NCBI GenBank assembly: GCA_021234155.1
Contig: JAJEKV010000481.1
Span: 1-64,000 of the forward strand
From: Isoetes taiwanensis
Lineage: Eukaryota > Streptophyta > Lycopodiopsida > Isoetales > Isoetaceae
Reading direction: 5' to 3'
DNA: 64,000 nt
The notes under the pieces are model-generated. The model did no database searches and had not been told where the DNA came from. It was given only the letters and a program-made list of their open reading frames with translations. Each line of letters opens with the position of its first letter. The first letter of the stretch is position 1. Below are positions 32,536 through 44,185 of this stretch, piece by piece. The position numbers were made by a program, and so were the translations under genes.

Positions 32536-32676
32536 CAGGAAAGGAACGTGCCTGTGCACTTTGTTCATTCAGCAGGAGAGTGTACTGGATTTCCAGAAAA
32601 TTCATATGACTTGGTGTCATTATGTCTGGTTTACCACACACTTCCAAGATATGCTGCAAAAGGAGTAATAGTTGGA
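32536..32676 (+). pseudogene. SAM-dependent methyltransferase exon fragment
   Basis: After a pyrimidine-poor but usable TTTGCAG acceptor, the plus strand encodes VPVHFVHSAGECTGFP, then ENSYDLVSLCLVYHTLPRYA. This is the core of class I methyltransferases of the UbiE/methyltransf_11 type, where 'A-GE-TGFP--SFDLV----V-HELP' spans the SAM-contacting acidic loop and strand 4. No upstream glycine-rich motif I or downstream 'LRPGG' block was found, so this is one exon of a disrupted gene or a transposed fragment. Confidence 0.55.
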
Positions 32677-33910
32677 TCCAACATGTTTTACACTGGAATC
32701 TTAACTGTTTCTTTGATGTTTAGCCAAATTTACCTTGTCAGATTGTAGAAGAAGCTAATCAATTTCTGAAAATTGTGGTGCTTTGTCACTAATGTACATG
32801 AATCCATGTTCCTCAAACTTCAAAAGAATGGCCAACAATGACTTGTGTCTTGTGTTTGATTGAGGAATTACTTATTCTTACATCCACTTTGACATTCATT
32901 TAATTTGTTTAATGCAGATCAAAGACAGAATCATGTATTGATGACTATCAAACCTTCAAAATTGAAGTGGATAGATGAAGTTTAGGTTGCAAAGGAGCAA
33001 AGTGCATTTCTAGATCAAGGTAGAGGAAGATGAGTCCAATAGTAGGTCAAGGGAAAGGTAGTCACTATGATTGTTTATATAGCCTGTGTTAGGTATTGTA
33101 TGGGAGATATGTGCCATTTTTTAGTTGTTTTATAGATAACAAATATTGAATAATCATTAGAAAGATGTATGTCATTAGGTTTGTGACTCTTCTGATACCC
33201 AGATCACTCTTTCATATGATATGCTAATATGCACTAGTATTGGATGAAAATGATGTTATAAAGCCTTTAGTTAGTAATTCAAGAATAGTTGATTTTTGCC
33301 ACAAGTCTTGCAATCTGTAATCTAATCTGTTCATTAAAGTAGGGGCAAACATGTAAATACCCATATCATGCACCTTTCTTAATTGGTTACAACTATAGAT
33401 GAGCAAGGCAATCTCATGAACTCAAACAATTTATGTTACTATACTATTGCTCTTGGGTGCTTTTATCATCTCAGTCATGTCATAGGTTGGAGTCCAAATA
33501 GACAATGAGCACCTTCTTGGGCTAAGAAAACGAAAACCTGCATTCATAGCATTTACACAACTTCACACAAAACAGACAAGACCCAACATAAAACAATGAA
33601 ACAGAACCCATGAAAACACACTCTCGGGCCACTGGAGGGCAACCCCTCGTGCGCAGCACCTTGTTTTCTTAGCTAATTGAAGTTCTTTTTGCATATATGC
33701 ATATTGTCCCTTTGAGGAACGCACTTCCACAAAATGGAAATTGGTCGCCGGTTTGCTCCGGAAGGGCATTCTTGTGAAGCCACGTAGCAGTGGCCTACAG
33801 TGTGGAATAGAAGTTGGCTGAGCCATTCCGCTCATCCGGTGCTCATCCCGTGAGCACAGAAGCGAAGATGGATTTTTCACGGATTTGGTCTGGCTCCCAG
33901 TTTCTCATTT
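32677..33910. other. no gene seen
   Basis: AT-rich, intron- or spacer-like. Open frames at 33.56-33.88 kb show no family signature. Confidence 0.4.
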
Positions 33911-34035
33911 TGTAGGGGAATGGCTAAAGGGGCTGGGTTTCTGCAACAACTGCAGACCCGCCCCCAGCTGTTGTCGGTTGTGGGGCCCATGCCGGTGTTG
34001 CAGAAACCCAACCCCTTTGGGCATTCCCCTATACA
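33911..34035. repeat. hairpin at the head of a tandem array
   Basis: Arms 33,911-33,950 and 33,994-34,035 are inverted with a few mismatches around a GC-rich loop. The right arm runs into the start of the 1.26-kb tandem unit (cccctatacaacattaaatc), and that start, without the hairpin, is repeated at 35,282. Confidence 0.75.
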
Positions 34036-34757
34036 ACATTAAATCTGACATTGTTGAATGTATCGAATGTGTCTTAAAGTGGGCGGTCGCCCAATTTTCA
34101 CACTTGCATGTCCATTTCCATAACTCTTACGGTACTAACATTTACATAGATATGTGCAAAAATAGCATTACTCCCAGAAGCATCAAGCAAACTCTCCCAG
34201 CTGATAAGGAATTGCAGTCAAATGACATGCGCTCGGATATTTGAAACTTAACATTGTCAAAACATTAGCTTTACATTCAGTTGCTATTTGAGAACTTTGG
34301 AAATGGATATTTGAAACTTAACATTGCCAAAACATTAGCTTTACATTCAGTTGCTATTTGAGAACTTTGGAAATTGTCTGATGTCTTAATGAAATTATAT
34401 ATAATTTTATTTTAATGTCGTACAATTGTCTTCTATATCTTCTTATGCACAATACACTCTATTTTCTAGATGTCATGGCCATAAACGTTCCTCGAAAGTG
34501 GGTGCCTGCCCAATTTCAAACTGCATTAATGTATATTTTGTTGCAGTGTTTTATGATCCATCAATGTGTAAACCATGTAATTTCCAATATAAGTTTCGCA
34601 TCCTAATGTCAATATGTCGCAAAAATACTTGGGGGGTTCCGGGGGGATTTGATATGGATGTAAACATAACAATTCACGAAACCATAGACTATATATCCTA
34701 AAACAATTGACTAGGTTGTTATGGAAAAAACATAGATTCAATATAAAAAATAATTCC

Positions 34758-34832
34758 ATTAGCTCACTTGGTATGTTGGTTAAAGTAGTTATATTAAGAC
34801 ATTGAGTTATTTTTTGGTAGAGGTTAGGACCA
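34758..34832 (+). promoter_or_regulatory. tRNA-like segment 1, B box degraded
   Basis: A-box-like TTAGCTCACTTGG near 34,759. The expected B box reads AGGTTAGGACC, having lost the TTCGA core. Confidence 0.5.
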
Positions 34833-35018
34833 GTATTCCATATTCTAAAACCTTAGGCAAAAGTCGTTATAGAGGTTCGATATTCCTCAAAACCTTTAGC
34901 GAAATCATTATTTCATATTTCAAAATCATACCCTGAAACCATAGATTATATATCCCTAAAACAATTGAATAGGTTGTTATGAAAAAAAAAACATAGATTC
35001 AAGATAAAAAATAATTCC

Positions 35019-35094
35019 ATTAGCTCACTGGGTATGTTGGTTAAAGTAGTCGTATTAGAACATTGAGTTATTTTGGTAGAGGTTCGAACCCCCG
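35019..35094 (+). promoter_or_regulatory. tRNA-like segment 2, A and B boxes
   Basis: TTAGCTCACTGGG at 35,020 and GGTTCGAACC at 35,081-35,090, close to the pol III internal promoter consensus. The spacing of about 60 bp is longer than in most tRNAs. Confidence 0.65.
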
Positions 35095-36015
35095 TATTTC
35101 ATATTCTAAAATCTTAGGCAAAGCCGTATAGAGATTCGATATTCCCTCAAAATCTTACGCGAAATCGTATTTTATATTTCAAAATCATAGGCGCCTCCAA
35201 TCATAAATGACTATAAGCGAAACGAGAGATGTCCAGAGGCCCGAACATACGATCTGGGTCGTAGGATCGATGAATCCGACGACTTCCCCTATACAACATT
35301 AAATCTGACATTGTTGAATGTATCGAATGTGTCTTAAAGTGGGCGGTCGCCCAATTTTCACACTTGCATGTCCATTTCCATAACTCTTACGGTACTAACA
35401 TTTACATAGATATGTGCAAAAATAGCATTACTCCCAGAAGCATCAAGCAAACTCTCCCAGCTGATAAGGAATTGCAGTCAAATGAAATGGCTCGGATATT
35501 TGAAACTTAACATTGTCAAAACATTAGCTTTACATTCAGTTGCTATTTGAGAACTTTGGAAATGGATATTTGAAACTTAACATTGCCAAAACATTAGCTT
35601 TACATTCAGTTGCTATTTGAGAACTTTGGAAATTGTCTGATGTCTTAATGAAATTATATATAATTTTATTTTAATGTCGTACAATTGTCTTCTATATCTT
35701 CTTATGCACAATACACTCTATTTTCTAGATGTCATGGCCATAAACGTTCCTCGAAAGTGGGTGCCTGCCCAATTTCAAACTGCATTAATGTATATTTTGT
35801 TGCAGTGTTTTATGATCCATCAATGTACCATGTAATTTCCAATATAAGTTTCGCATCCTAATGTCAATATGTCGCAAAATAACAGGGGGTTCCGGGGGGA
35901 TTTGATATGGATGTAAACATAACAATTCCTGAAACCATAGACTATATATCCCTAAAACAATTGACTAGGTTGTTATGGAAAAAAAAACATAGATTCAATA
36001 TAAAAAATAATTCCA

Positions 36016-36091
36016 TTAGCTCACTTGGTATGTTGGTTAAAGTAGTTATATTAAGACATTGAGTTATTTTGGTAGAGGTTCGGACCCCCGT
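36016..36091 (+). promoter_or_regulatory. tRNA-like segment 3
   Basis: TTAGCTCACTTGG near 36,017 and GGTTCGGACC at 36,078-36,087. It is the counterpart of segment 1 in the second large unit and retains a near-consensus B box. Confidence 0.6.
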
Positions 36092-36274
36092 ATTCCATAT
36101 TCTAAAATCTTAGGCAAAGTCGTATAGAGGTTCGATATTCCCTCAAAACCTTAGGCGAAATCGTATTTCATATTTCAAAATCATACCCTGAAACCATAGA
36201 TTATATATCCCTAAAACAATTGAATAGGTTGTTATGAAAAAAAAAACATAGATTCAAGATAAAAAATAATTCCA

Positions 36275-36349
36275 TTAGCTCACTGGGTATGTTGGTTAAA
36301 GTAGTCGTATTAGAACATTGAGTTATTTTGGTAGAGGTTCGAACCCCCG
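36275..36349 (+). promoter_or_regulatory. tRNA-like segment 4
   Basis: TTAGCTCACTGGG near 36,276 and GGTTCGAACC at 36,336-36,345. Counterpart of segment 2. Confidence 0.65.
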
Positions 36350-36718
36350 TATTTCATATTCTAAAATCTTAGGCAAAGCCGTATAGAGATTCGATATTCC
36401 CTCAAAATCTTACGCGAAATCGTATTTTATATTTCAAAATCATAGGCGCCTCCAATCATAAATGACTATAAGCGAAACGAGAGATGTCCAGAGGCCCCAA
36501 CATACGATCTGGGTCGTAGGATCGATGAATCCGACGACTGTGGTAGTCCAGGGTGCACCTCGTTTAGAATATGTAGCAAAATAATAGGGGGTTCCAGGGG
36601 GATTTGATATGGATGTAAACATAACAATTCCTAAAACCATAGGCTATATATCCCTAAAACAATTGAATAGGTTGTTATGAAAAAAAAAAAACATAGATTC
36701 AAGATAAAAAATAACCCC

Positions 36719-36794
36719 ATTAGCTCATTGGGTATGCTGGTTGAAGTAGTCGTATTAAAACATTGAGTTATTTTGATAGAGGTTCAAACCCCCG
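36719..36794 (+). promoter_or_regulatory. tRNA-like segment 5
   Basis: TTAGCTCATTGGG near 36,720 and GGTTCAAACC at 36,781-36,790 (one change in the B-box core). Confidence 0.6.
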
Positions 36795-37162
36795 TATTTC
36801 ATATTCTAAAATCTTAGGCAAAGCCGTATAGAGGTTCGATATTCCCTCAAAACCTTAGGCGAAATCGTATTTTATATTTCAAAATCATAGGCGCCTCCAA
36901 TCATAAATGACTATAAACGAAACGATAGGTGCCCAGAGGCCCCAAAATACGATCTGGTTGTAGTATCGATGAATCCGACGACTGTGGTAGTCTAGGGTGC
37001 ACCTCGTTTAGAATAATATGTAGCAAAATAACAGGGGGTTCCAAGGGGATTTGATATGGATGTAAAAATAACAATTCCTGAAACCATAGACCATATATCC
37101 CTAAAACAATTGAATAGGTTGTTATAAAAAAAAACATAGATTCAAGATAAAAAATAATCCCA

Positions 37163-37236
37163 TTAGCCCACTGAATATACTGGTTAAAGTAGTCTTATTA
37201 GGACATTGCTATTTTGGTAGAGGTTTGAACCCCGTA
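37163..37236 (+). promoter_or_regulatory. tRNA-like segment 6
   Basis: TTAGCCCACTGAA near 37,164 and GGTTTGAACC at 37,222-37,231. The most diverged of the set. Confidence 0.5.
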
Positions 37237-37455
37237 TTTCATATTCTAAAATCTTAGGCAAAGCCGTATAGAGGTTCGATATTCCCTCAAAACCTTAGGC
37301 GAAATCGTATTTCATATTTCAAAATCATAGGCGCCTCCAATCATAAATGACTATAAGCGAAACGAGAGGTGCCCAGAGGCCCCAACATACGATCTGGGTC
37401 ATAGGATCGATGAATCCGACGACTGTGGTAGTCCAGGGTGCACCTCGTTTAGAAT

Positions 37456-38679
37456 ACATAGCCTTCAATCACCTTCAATTCTATACACAGCTAACATTTG
37501 GGATACATATGGGCTTACAATAAGTCCATTTATAAATAAATTGTGTTTCTTCTAAGCCTAGTTTTTGCAAATAGTCCTCTCTTCTAAATATCCTTCGGAG
37601 TTTTTTGAGTTTTCCTTTTCTCGAGTCCTCTCTCAAGGGAAATTCCATTTCTTGTAGAGTTTTAGACTCCAACATTGAGATTAGAAATTTCTCGCAATTC
37701 AAAATGGAACATAGTATATAGAAGCCAATTTCACGTTCTTATTGTCAATTTTGTACCTATTATCCATTTTGAAGGTGTTTCTTTAGAAAGATATACTAAA
37801 TATACATCCCTTTTTTATATTCCTGTTTCCTTTCTCTCTTTGCAAGTTCTGAGATCATTATTTCCTACCCCCCTCCCCCCTTCCTTTTTTTTGTTTGAAT
37901 ATGAGTTTTTACCTGTTATAAAATTTCTGCAAAGTCACTACTGGCTCCATCTGAAGCTGGCACTTCCCATTGACTTGTCTTTCTGCTATATAAGCATGCA
38001 ACATATCTTCAATGATATGGATTTTAACTTCATCTATATGTGAATAAGATGTGGTAACCTTTAAGATTGTGCGAAGGTTGTTCATGAGTCCTGACCAAAA
38101 TCTACTGTGTAATATCGGTCTGTTATAATTCCAATAGTCATTCCATGAATCATGGATATCTCTTTCAAGACAAATTTGCTTATCTGAGGAGTTGTTTTCT
38201 GGATTTGCAATTTGCATAGAATAAAGTGAGCCTATTTAGACAACATGCCTATAATTGTCTGAATTTAGTCATTCTTATAAGACACTTTTGGCAAGATTTG
38301 GATAAGTTCATGGTTATATGCTTCTAAGATTTTCGAGAATCGGCAATGATTGAACCATTCCAGCAATCTTACTATAAAGGCTTCCATTTGTTGACAAATG
38401 TACAAGCTTCCAATGTCCCTTTTAAGTGGATCCAATAGAAACATATTTTTCTTCAATGTCCAAAATAGGGAGGTTCGTGAGTTGTACAGTTGAACAACAC
38501 AAAGCAGTCCCTGGATAGAAGTAGGCAATTATGAACCTAGTGTTTTGCAAGATGATACCTGCTTTCTCTTTCTAATCTGCTTAAAATTTCAACAACTTTG
38601 TTTGCTTCCCTTCTCGATATGGATCGCCCCTTACGATCACGCATATCCTCAGTTGTCATCTGAATTAACATCCCAATGC
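37456..38679. other. spacer, no gene seen
   Basis: AT-rich sequence with a C-run (about 37,868-37,880) and several open frames without family signatures. Confidence 0.4.
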
Positions 38680-39637
38680 TTCTCATTCATCTCAGCAGAT
38701 TTTCTACAATGGTGGATAGTGGGTAGCCGCACACATGCGAACTACCCATAAAAAATAAAGGGAAAATCCAATTATATCATTTGGACCCCAACAAAATACA
38801 ATGCTAATAGAGACTGGGCTAGTGTACCTGCCGAAAGCTTATCACGGGATTAAAAAACCCAGCCCTTTCGGGTTTTAGGAAAAACCCTAGTGATAAGCCC
38901 GGCAAAGGGCATGGACAAAGCGTAAGGCATAAAAATCGCTCCCAAAACCCCGCGAATGGAAAAGTCGAAGCGGATGCCACTCGCTAACTTTTGTACACGC
39001 ACATCACCAACAAAACAACAAGACAAAACAAACCTCCAGTGGAGGGCTGATTCTGTAGCGTGCCACACGATAAAAATACAATAACAAAGAAGGGGGAGGG
39101 TGGGTTCAAAGAGAATAAAGATGCTGGCGAGAGAAGAGGAAAGCGTAGATGAGAAGTGGTAAAATCGCCTAAAATAGCGAACTCCCAACGCGAGCGGGCA
39201 TGCGCTTGCTTCATGCATGCAAAACATGCATGCTCGTCCCATTCTAGAATGGCGATCCGATGTCTCGGATCGATGAGATTCTAGAATGGGACTACGATGA
39301 AAACCAACAAACCGCCCGAATACCAAAGGACTTCCTTAACAAACTAAGATCGAGGGCGAAGGTCACGGGATGAAGGCTAAAGGAAGAAAGGGCGGCATGA
39401 AAAAACGCCAAATTAGCCAAACCAGGCGGGAAGAAGCCCTCCCCTGCACGGAAACAATTCAAAGAGAATAAGGTAATGAGAGAGAGAAGAGGAAGCGTAG
39501 ATGAGAAGTCGAGCGGCGGTAAAGCGCCTAAAATAGCGAACTCCCAACGAGCGGGCATGCGCCGCCTGCATGCATGCAAAACATGCATGCTCGTCCCATT
39601 CTAGAATGGCGATCCGATGTCTCGGATCGATGAGATT
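38680..39637. repeat. palindrome-rich interspersed repeat, copy 2
   Basis: Second copy of the family at 15,037-16,058, same order of blocks. The palindromic composite (GCATGCATGC, CATTCTAGAATG, CGATCCGA/TCGGATCG) occurs at about 39,210-39,290 and 39,565-39,637, so the internal duplication of about 355-390 bp is an old property of the family. It ends at the same 'gatt' as copy 1, here followed by unrelated DNA. Confidence 0.75.
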
Positions 39638-40618
39638 CTCAAGTAACATTAAGTTAAAAATCTTAAGGGCTACTTTAGCTAGACTATCATTCTCCCATCC
39701 AAGAGGTTTGTAACAATCCAAAATTGTTTGGTTGGACCACACCAAATTCTTCGCATGGCAAATTATTTGTTGCTCCATCTGGAACTCCACATCCCTAATG
39801 GTAGCATCAACAAAAGTAATGATCGAGTTTCATTTCTCAATACCATAGTGCAATGAAAACTTTTTTGCCTTACTTCTTGTTGTTTTAAAATAATTCTACA
39901 TATGTAACTATCCTCGTTGTCTTTTTCTTGCTATCCAATTTTTCAACTTATTCAAAATATGCTCAAATTGATTCAAATGCTTGAGGTACAACATTTCTGT
40001 TGAGCTCGCATTTTGATTGTATCTGCCACATAATAGAAATTTGATGTGGCACAACTATAGTCGTTGGATTTCTTTTTCTAGACATGTGGCCAAGAAAATT
40101 AGAAATCTTATGGAAAATTTCCTTCGACTTCTTTTGTCGACAGAAGTGTACGAAAGACTGAAGTCATTACAAATATTCTGAAAAAGATGGCTCTTTATAT
40201 TCACATTATGTGTGAAACTAGATTGTGACATTGCCAAATGCTGATTGTATTGGACTCAAAACACTATTTTAGGCAGAATGTTGCTTTGAATCATCTATGG
40301 CAGGAAGTATCATGAATCATTGGAACTGATTCTAACAGTTGTGGAACCCATCAGCAGAAAAAGGAGGTTACGAAAGACAAATTTGCCATGAGATTCCAAG
40401 AATTGAAGGTAATTCCTAATCCCATTGTAGTTATTATGTCCATAATTCGTTTGCACATGTCTCTATTCTGGTATCCTCCTTTGGATTACCAACCGCAAAT
40501 GATATTATCATTGTGGGGGTATGGCTTGTGGCTAATGCGTAAATAGCAAACTTTGTGAAAAACAACAACAAACACTGGTTACTCTAAGTTAGTGTGACAA
40601 ATCCAAATTATATAGGAT
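39638..40618. other. spacer, no gene seen
   Basis: AT-rich flank of the next transposon. Nothing recognisable. Confidence 0.4.
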
Positions 40619-40990
40619 CACAACAAAAAAGGTGCTCGTATCCCCCAGAAAATTCCCCCTTAAAGAACTGGGGGACTTGAGAGCAATGGGTTATTTATTT
40701 TGCAATGGGGAATTCTTGAAGAAAAGGGGTATATCGTACGGGGTATTTTCATGCAACGGGGAATTCTTGAACAAAAGGTGTATATCGTACGAGGGGAGAT
40801 TAGTAGAAACGGGAGATTCTTGAACAAAAGGGTATATCCTAATGGGGGGATTTAGTAGAAATAGGAGATTGCAAATGCACATCAGGGTATTTTCAAGAAA
40901 GGGGAATTGGTCAAAAGGGAATTTGCGAATGTATTGAGGTATTTTCAAGAAAAGTAGACTGGTTCAAAAGGGAATTTCCGAATGGATTGG
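40619..40990. repeat. left subterminal repeat arm
   Basis: Variants of GGGGAATTCTTGAA(C/G)AAAAGG and GGTATATCGTACG recur at about 40,707, 40,757 and 40,808. Later come GGGTATTTTCAAGAAA and TCAAAAGGGAATTT(G/C)CGAATG repeats. In CACTA elements such arms are transposase-binding sites. Confidence 0.7.
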
Positions 40991-40999
40991 GGTGGTGGT

Positions 41000-42780
41000 T
41001 ATTTGGAATGGAGAGTTGCCCTTATGGGGGCTTAAATTTCGCCCATTGGCTATATTTGATGCTTTTATCTTTTCATTTTAAACCCTAGTAGTTTCAGTTT
41101 AGCGGGAAAAAAGTTTTATTCGCCAAAGTTTAAAATGAGGCAGGCGGGTGAGCTTGCGGCCTTCGCCATTGTATCTAAGCCGGCAAGCAAGGTTTTACTT
41201 TGTATTTCTATGGATGAAGACCTCAGATTTTTTGGATTAAGCTTGGTTATGGGTCTACGTTGATCCATTTTGATCACAACGGGTTGTATTTCATAGCGAA
41301 GTGGAGCTTTCATCAGCTTATTCCCATCCTATAAGTTTCCTTGGTTTTGTTCTGATTATATTCTTCTGTATTGCCTTTTGCAGGCAAAGCAAACTCTGAT
41401 CTATGAGTAAGGTCATTCCCTTTTTAACTTTCTTTGCATGTACGCTTACTTGAGTCTCTAAGATCTTAGAAATGGCATCCTTATCTTCCTCTAGAAGGCT
41501 GCCGCGGAATTTCTATATGAAGTCTATTGTACCTAGTTTTTTCTGGTATGTAAAATCTTGATGCCAATGCCACATCGGTTGATATCTGTAGGGGCAACTA
41601 TTGTTGCCTCATGTATAATCCAATGCTTCTGCCAAACAAAGTAGGCAAATACATTCATACATCTAACAAGCATTTCTGCTACATTCTACTTAGTATCAAA
41701 TCTTCCTTTTGGAATCTAACTCCATTCACTTGACGAGAAATTCTCTGGGTAAGATTTTTTATTATGTGAATGATTTGTGTCCATCTTGATGCAACATTGT
41801 TGCTACATGGCCAATATCATTACACAGGAGCTTTTTATTTTGTAGGAGCAAGCATATGGTGCAAAATGTTAATGTAAACCTTCTTGGATGCAGCGCTTTG
41901 GTCATGACGCATGGTCGTTGGTCTCAGATGCTAAGCTAAGGAGCCGTTCTGATGTGGTAGGGCAATCTTTTGATTCCTGATGCAAATCCTTCCAACATGC
42001 ACAAGAATTTCCTAATCCTTCTGTGTGCATGGAAGGCAGCCTCACAAGGGTGTTTCAAAAATAAAACCTAGGCATAACACGGTGGCAAAATAAACCTAGG
42101 TCGTGTCGGTCGGAGAGCCATCCATTAACATGATGCATCTTGAATTTGTGCATCTCTTGTCTTCCTTAATTGAATTATTAAGGCATACCATGATTTTCTA
42201 TGCGGTCGAGGAGATGAACTCAAGGGTTTCCATAAAGGTCGTTAGAGTTGCCATGATCGCTAAAAATATTTAGAAACTTATAGCTCGAGTTAGCCTACAC
42301 AGAGCATCTATATGCATGTTACTTAAATCTCGCTACACTATATATGCACACATTGAAGCTGCCATGCCTGCATGTGTTGCTCCGAGTCCTAGGTCCTGTT
42401 AACATGTTGTATGCTTATTATGAACCATTATTGCCAGGTTCTTGTTTTACAAGCTTCTATCCTTTTTCATACGGTGGAAGATTGGGTTTATAAGTGTTGA
42501 CATGTCCCATGTTTCTTTCTCTACGGGCGCCAAAGGGCCTAGGAACTCTGAGGCATCTTGGAACTTCTCTCTTGGATGCGTGTAAGTTAGTTTGATTCCC
42601 ATGTTGCGAGATGGAACAATCAGGTCATAGGCATCTAAGAAGCAATCATGTCAATTAGGAGTCAATCAGGTCATAGGCATCTAAGAAGCAATCATGTCAA
42701 TTTGCAGGTGCTTTCAGCTCTAAATTCTGTCTTAAGCTATAAGATAATCTGATTCTCAAGTAAAAATCGCCAACCCCACT
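41000..42780. other. interior of the CACTA-like element
   Basis: AT-rich with no recognised domain. A unit of about 47 bp (CAATCAGGTCATAGGCATCT...) is tandemly duplicated at about 42,617-42,710. Captured gene pieces are possible but not identified. Confidence 0.4.
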
Positions 42781-42789
42781 ATAATATAT

Positions 42790-43165
42790 ATAAAAAATAG
42801 GGAATAGGGTATTATTTGAAACAGGGAATTATTTGGAATAGGGTATTATTTGAAACAGGGAATTATTTGGAATGGGGTATTATTTGAAACGGGGTATTAT
42901 TTTGCAAATGATAACAGGGTATGATTTGAAATAAGGTATTACCTGAATAGGGTATTATCTTACGAAATATAACAGGGTATGAATTCACATTCTTTGATTG
43001 GGGGATTGCGACATCAGCGTAACGGGGTATTATCATACAAATGAGGAAAAGGGGGATTGTGGCCAAATACCCCGATTCCAAAAATACATTTTATCCCCTG
43101 TTCTTCGACAGAAAAGGGGGATTTTATAGGCATTTTTGCGGGGTATTTTATAGGGTATTGGAGCA
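42790..43165. repeat. right subterminal repeat arm
   Basis: Tandem variants of GGGTATTATTTGAAAC and GGGAATTATTTGGAAT between about 42,805 and 42,900. Further dispersed GGGTAT(G/T)A and GGGGGATT words reach the terminal repeat. Confidence 0.7.
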
Positions 43166-43182
43166 CTTTTTTCGTTGTGGAT

Positions 43183-44185
43183 AGTCCAGTTCTTTTTTTC
43201 TAGAGTATCTCTTAGAACAAATTACAAAACATATAGAGATATTCTACCTGATATTTTATTATCGAGATGAATAGATTGAAATATCCCGCATGTAGTTTTC
43301 ATATAAACACACCCTACTCTTTTGAGATATCCCACAGTCATGGATCTTAAAAGTAGTAATCATATTTATAGGATGAGATTTTACTATTTTATTGACATTG
43401 GTGAGGGCAACTTAATGAAGTATAGTTGTTTGATCTGTAACTCGGAGGCCTGGCAGTTGAGATGGTAATATGACATGAAGTTCCACCTCACATTTTTAAT
43501 TCGTTCAAACGTTATTTTTGTATTTATATTTACAAATATTCCACGTTCATGGTTTCAAAAAAGGTCGTCATTTAAATAGCATGCATTGGGTATTCTAGTG
43601 ATGTCGGTGAGAGCCACATAATGTAGCATGGATCGATGACCTGTAAATTCCCTACACTTATCTTCTGGGTAGATGATAGGCTGGGTAGTCATATTACAAG
43701 ATGTTTCCACCAACAATATTTTTATATTTTTCTTGGGTTGCTATATGACTTGTTCAATTAGAATATGAACTGTGAGAATATGACTTGACGTGGTTTTATT
43801 TCACCAACTTTTGCCAGTGTAGCAGGGAAAAAAATGGGGGCTCAGACTCACAGGTTGCACACTCTAATGACCTGGGCAAATGGCCAATACGGTGTACATG
43901 CTTACACAACCCAAGAGATGCCAAATAGAAATGTACAAAAAGCTTCACCTAAGGAGGAGGAGGAGGAGAATAATGATCATGAAGAAGGTGAGTGCCCAGC
44001 AGAGTGAGGTGAGCAGTAACACCATGAGCAAGAGCAAGTGAAGGATGACCAAGTAGGTGGCCACGGGGTGCTTTGTCTTCTACTAAGAAAAGTTCGTGGA
44101 TGGAGAGACAAGGAAGCCTAGTGAGTAGACAGATGAGCACCAAAGGACAAATTCAAGGTCTTGGCCAACAAAGGGGCCACCGTCT
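43183..44185. other. spacer with diverged tandem units
   Basis: Two diverged units of about 230 bp (from about 43,338 and 43,550; both run CATGG-T...GACATTGGTGAG-like, then TAATG-AG-AT, then GATGACCTGTAA-like phrases) follow one another. A short GGA repeat lies near 43,953. No gene. Confidence 0.45.

Larger units (their letters stand above)
34024..36539. repeat. two near-identical 1.26-kb tandem units
   Basis: 34,024-35,281 and 35,282-36,539 match almost base for base; the differences seen are a few small indels and substitutions. Each unit also contains a 66-bp tandem pair (ATTTGAAACTTAACATTG(T/C)C...; in the first unit at about 34,238 and 34,304). Each carries two tRNA-like segments. The near-identity points to recent duplication. 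Confidence 0.9.
34590..37455. repeat. array of tRNA-like units
   Basis: Six segments share the order: 'GGGGGATTTGATATGGATG', A-run, 'TTAGCTCACTGGGTATG-TGG', then 'GGTTCGAACCCCCG' about 60 bp later, a paired 'AAATCTTAGGC...GTATAGAG-TTCGATATTCCC' block, and a tail with 'GGCGCCTCCAATCATAAATG'. Units in 36,540-37,455 are about 470 bp apart. The tRNA-like core suggests a SINE that has become tandemly amplified. Confidence 0.8.
40619..43179. mobile_element. 2.56-kb CACTA-like non-autonomous transposon
   Basis: The ends are inverted repeats: left CACAACAAAAAAGGTGCTC, right (complement) CACAACGAAAAAAGTGCTC, 17 of 19 matching, with weaker similarity beyond. GAT flanks both ends (40,616-40,618 and 43,180-43,182), a 3-bp target duplication. 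The subterminal 370-400 bp on each side are crowded with short G-rich repeats. A 3-bp duplication, CAC-starting ends and subterminal repeat arms are typical of CACTA (En/Spm) elements, although the canonical CACTA start is altered. No transposase domain is present, so it would need one in trans. Confidence 0.75.

Noticed and set aside
35020-35094. Genuine tRNA gene in the tandem array
   Set aside because: A and B boxes are good but no acceptor stem pairs and the A-to-B distance is too long; treated as SINE-like.
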